From contig JAIVFJ010000213.1 in the NCBI GenBank assembly GCA_025765615.1, forward strand, positions 44,650 through 108,649: 64,000 bases of DNA. Direction: 5' to 3'. The notes beneath the pieces are model-generated. The model saw nothing but the letters and a program-made list of their open reading frames with translations, was not told where the DNA came from and did not search any database. This document shows, one piece after another, positions 63,377 to 64,000 of this stretch (position 1 is the stretch's first letter; every line of letters begins with the position of its first letter). The DNA comes from Zopfochytrium polystomum. Lineage: Eukaryota; Chytridiomycota; Chytridiomycetes; Chytridiales; Chytridiaceae. The translations under genes and the position numbers were made by a program.

Positions 63377-64000
63377 TGACCGTTGGCGTCTGGGGACACT
63401 CCGCGACTGCCTGGACTGCCTTGTCAGCAGCGGAAGTGTTTGTCTGGTTCCCCTGGACAAAAAAATAACAAGGTTTGGACTCTTCTGTGCGTGTGCGCGT
63501 TTGTGTGTGGTTTGTGTGTGAGAGTGTGTGTGTGTGCTACGCGCGATTGTGTGCGCGTTGGTGTTTTGAGCGCACGCCTGCTCTGAATGCATATGCGTGC
63601 TCATGCGTGTGAACGTTACGTGTGTGTTGAACGAGCGTGGGAAGCATTTTTTTTGCGTTCTTCTGCTTTTTCCTTCTAACCACGGTAACGAATCGCACCA
63701 CGAAAGGATGCAGCGGTCATCTTCTCCCCACGCGCCCTCGATCCCAAAACTAGTCAAAGACCGACAAACGAAAGAACGAACAGAAACGGGCAAGAAGGTA
63801 GAGGTGGGAAGAATACGGAGAAGAGAGATGGGAGAGCAGAGAAACAAGAGAGGGGAGAGAGAGGGAGAGGGAGAGCAAAGACAGGAAGGGGAAAGATAGC
63901 GATCGGGTGTGGACTTTATAAGTGGGCATATGGAAGAGGACGAAGTATATTGTTGGGCAGATCAATGGAATGACAGGAGCGAGGTGGCGAATGGAATACG
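63377..64000. other. Upstream region of the RING gene with GT and GA repeats
   Basis: GT/GTGC-rich sequence at about 63485-63560 and a GA/GGGAGA tract at about 63820-63897. On the RING gene's coding strand these are CA- and CT-rich. No other gene is supported. Confidence 0.5.

Overview
The window reads as nuclear DNA of a zoosporic (chytrid-type) fungus. Genes are split by short GT-AG introns (mostly 50-190 nt). There is a complete eukaryotic cytosolic PheRS beta gene, an Irc3-type mitochondrial helicase gene and a Mediator-like gene. A DNAAF10/WDR92-type WD40 gene, whose family serves axonemal dynein assembly, points to a flagellated cell. The ankyrin-like repeats carrying paired Trp residues also fit chytrids. 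No species can be named from sequence alone.

Layout. 1-3.4 kb: a tandem duplication of a small secreted-protein gene on the minus strand, with a decayed short-chain dehydrogenase between the copies. 5.0-6.8 kb: first DHA1-type MFS exporter. 7.9-10.0 kb: class V aminotransferase / cysteine desulfurase-like gene with a frameshift. 10.4-16.9 kb: a family of Cys-rich proteins with two intact copies and two scrambled fragments. 17.9-18.8 kb: cytochrome P450 pseudogene. 19.0-21.4 kb: PheRS beta gene with 11 exons, followed by tRNA-Val(AAC). 22.3-24.8 kb: a three-member microfamily of ~62-aa proteins with CA-rich leaders. 25.7-26.8 kb: gag-like ORF. 28.3-29.4 kb: alpha/beta hydrolase. 30.0 kb: beta-trefoil lectin fragment. 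30.8-32.0 kb: WW-type ankyrin-like protein. 32.2-33.4 kb: secreted intradiol dioxygenase-like protein. 34.5-35.0 kb: Hsp20 with a heat-shock element and TATA box. 37.1-42.1 kb: two more MFS paralogues. 43.0-49.6 kb: a DUF885 gene bracketed by two inverted copies of a ~0.79-kb mobile element, the right copy sitting inside a degenerate helicase duplicate. 50.0-52.6 kb: decayed ankyrin gene. 52.8-55.5 kb: intact Irc3-like helicase. 55.7-56.6 kb: Med8-like subunit. 57.1-57.9 kb: second WW-type ankyrin-like protein. 58.2-60.0 kb: WDR92-like gene. 61.0-63.4 kb: RING-finger gene.

Common themes. Local gene families are prominent: MFS x3, secreted small protein x2, Cys-rich protein x2 plus fragments, 62-aa proteins x3, helicase x2, WW-ankyrin x2. 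Polarised GA or CA/GT microsatellites lie just upstream of several of these families. Pseudogenes (SDR, P450, lectin, helicase, ankyrin, Cys-rich) are frequent. In three otherwise good genes the reading frame is lost at or near a short homopolymer, which may reflect assembly errors. The most notable new object is the ~792-bp element at 47856-48647: it has a 15-bp target-site duplication, a >98% identical inverted copy at 43023-43804, and a paralogous empty site in the intact helicase gene.
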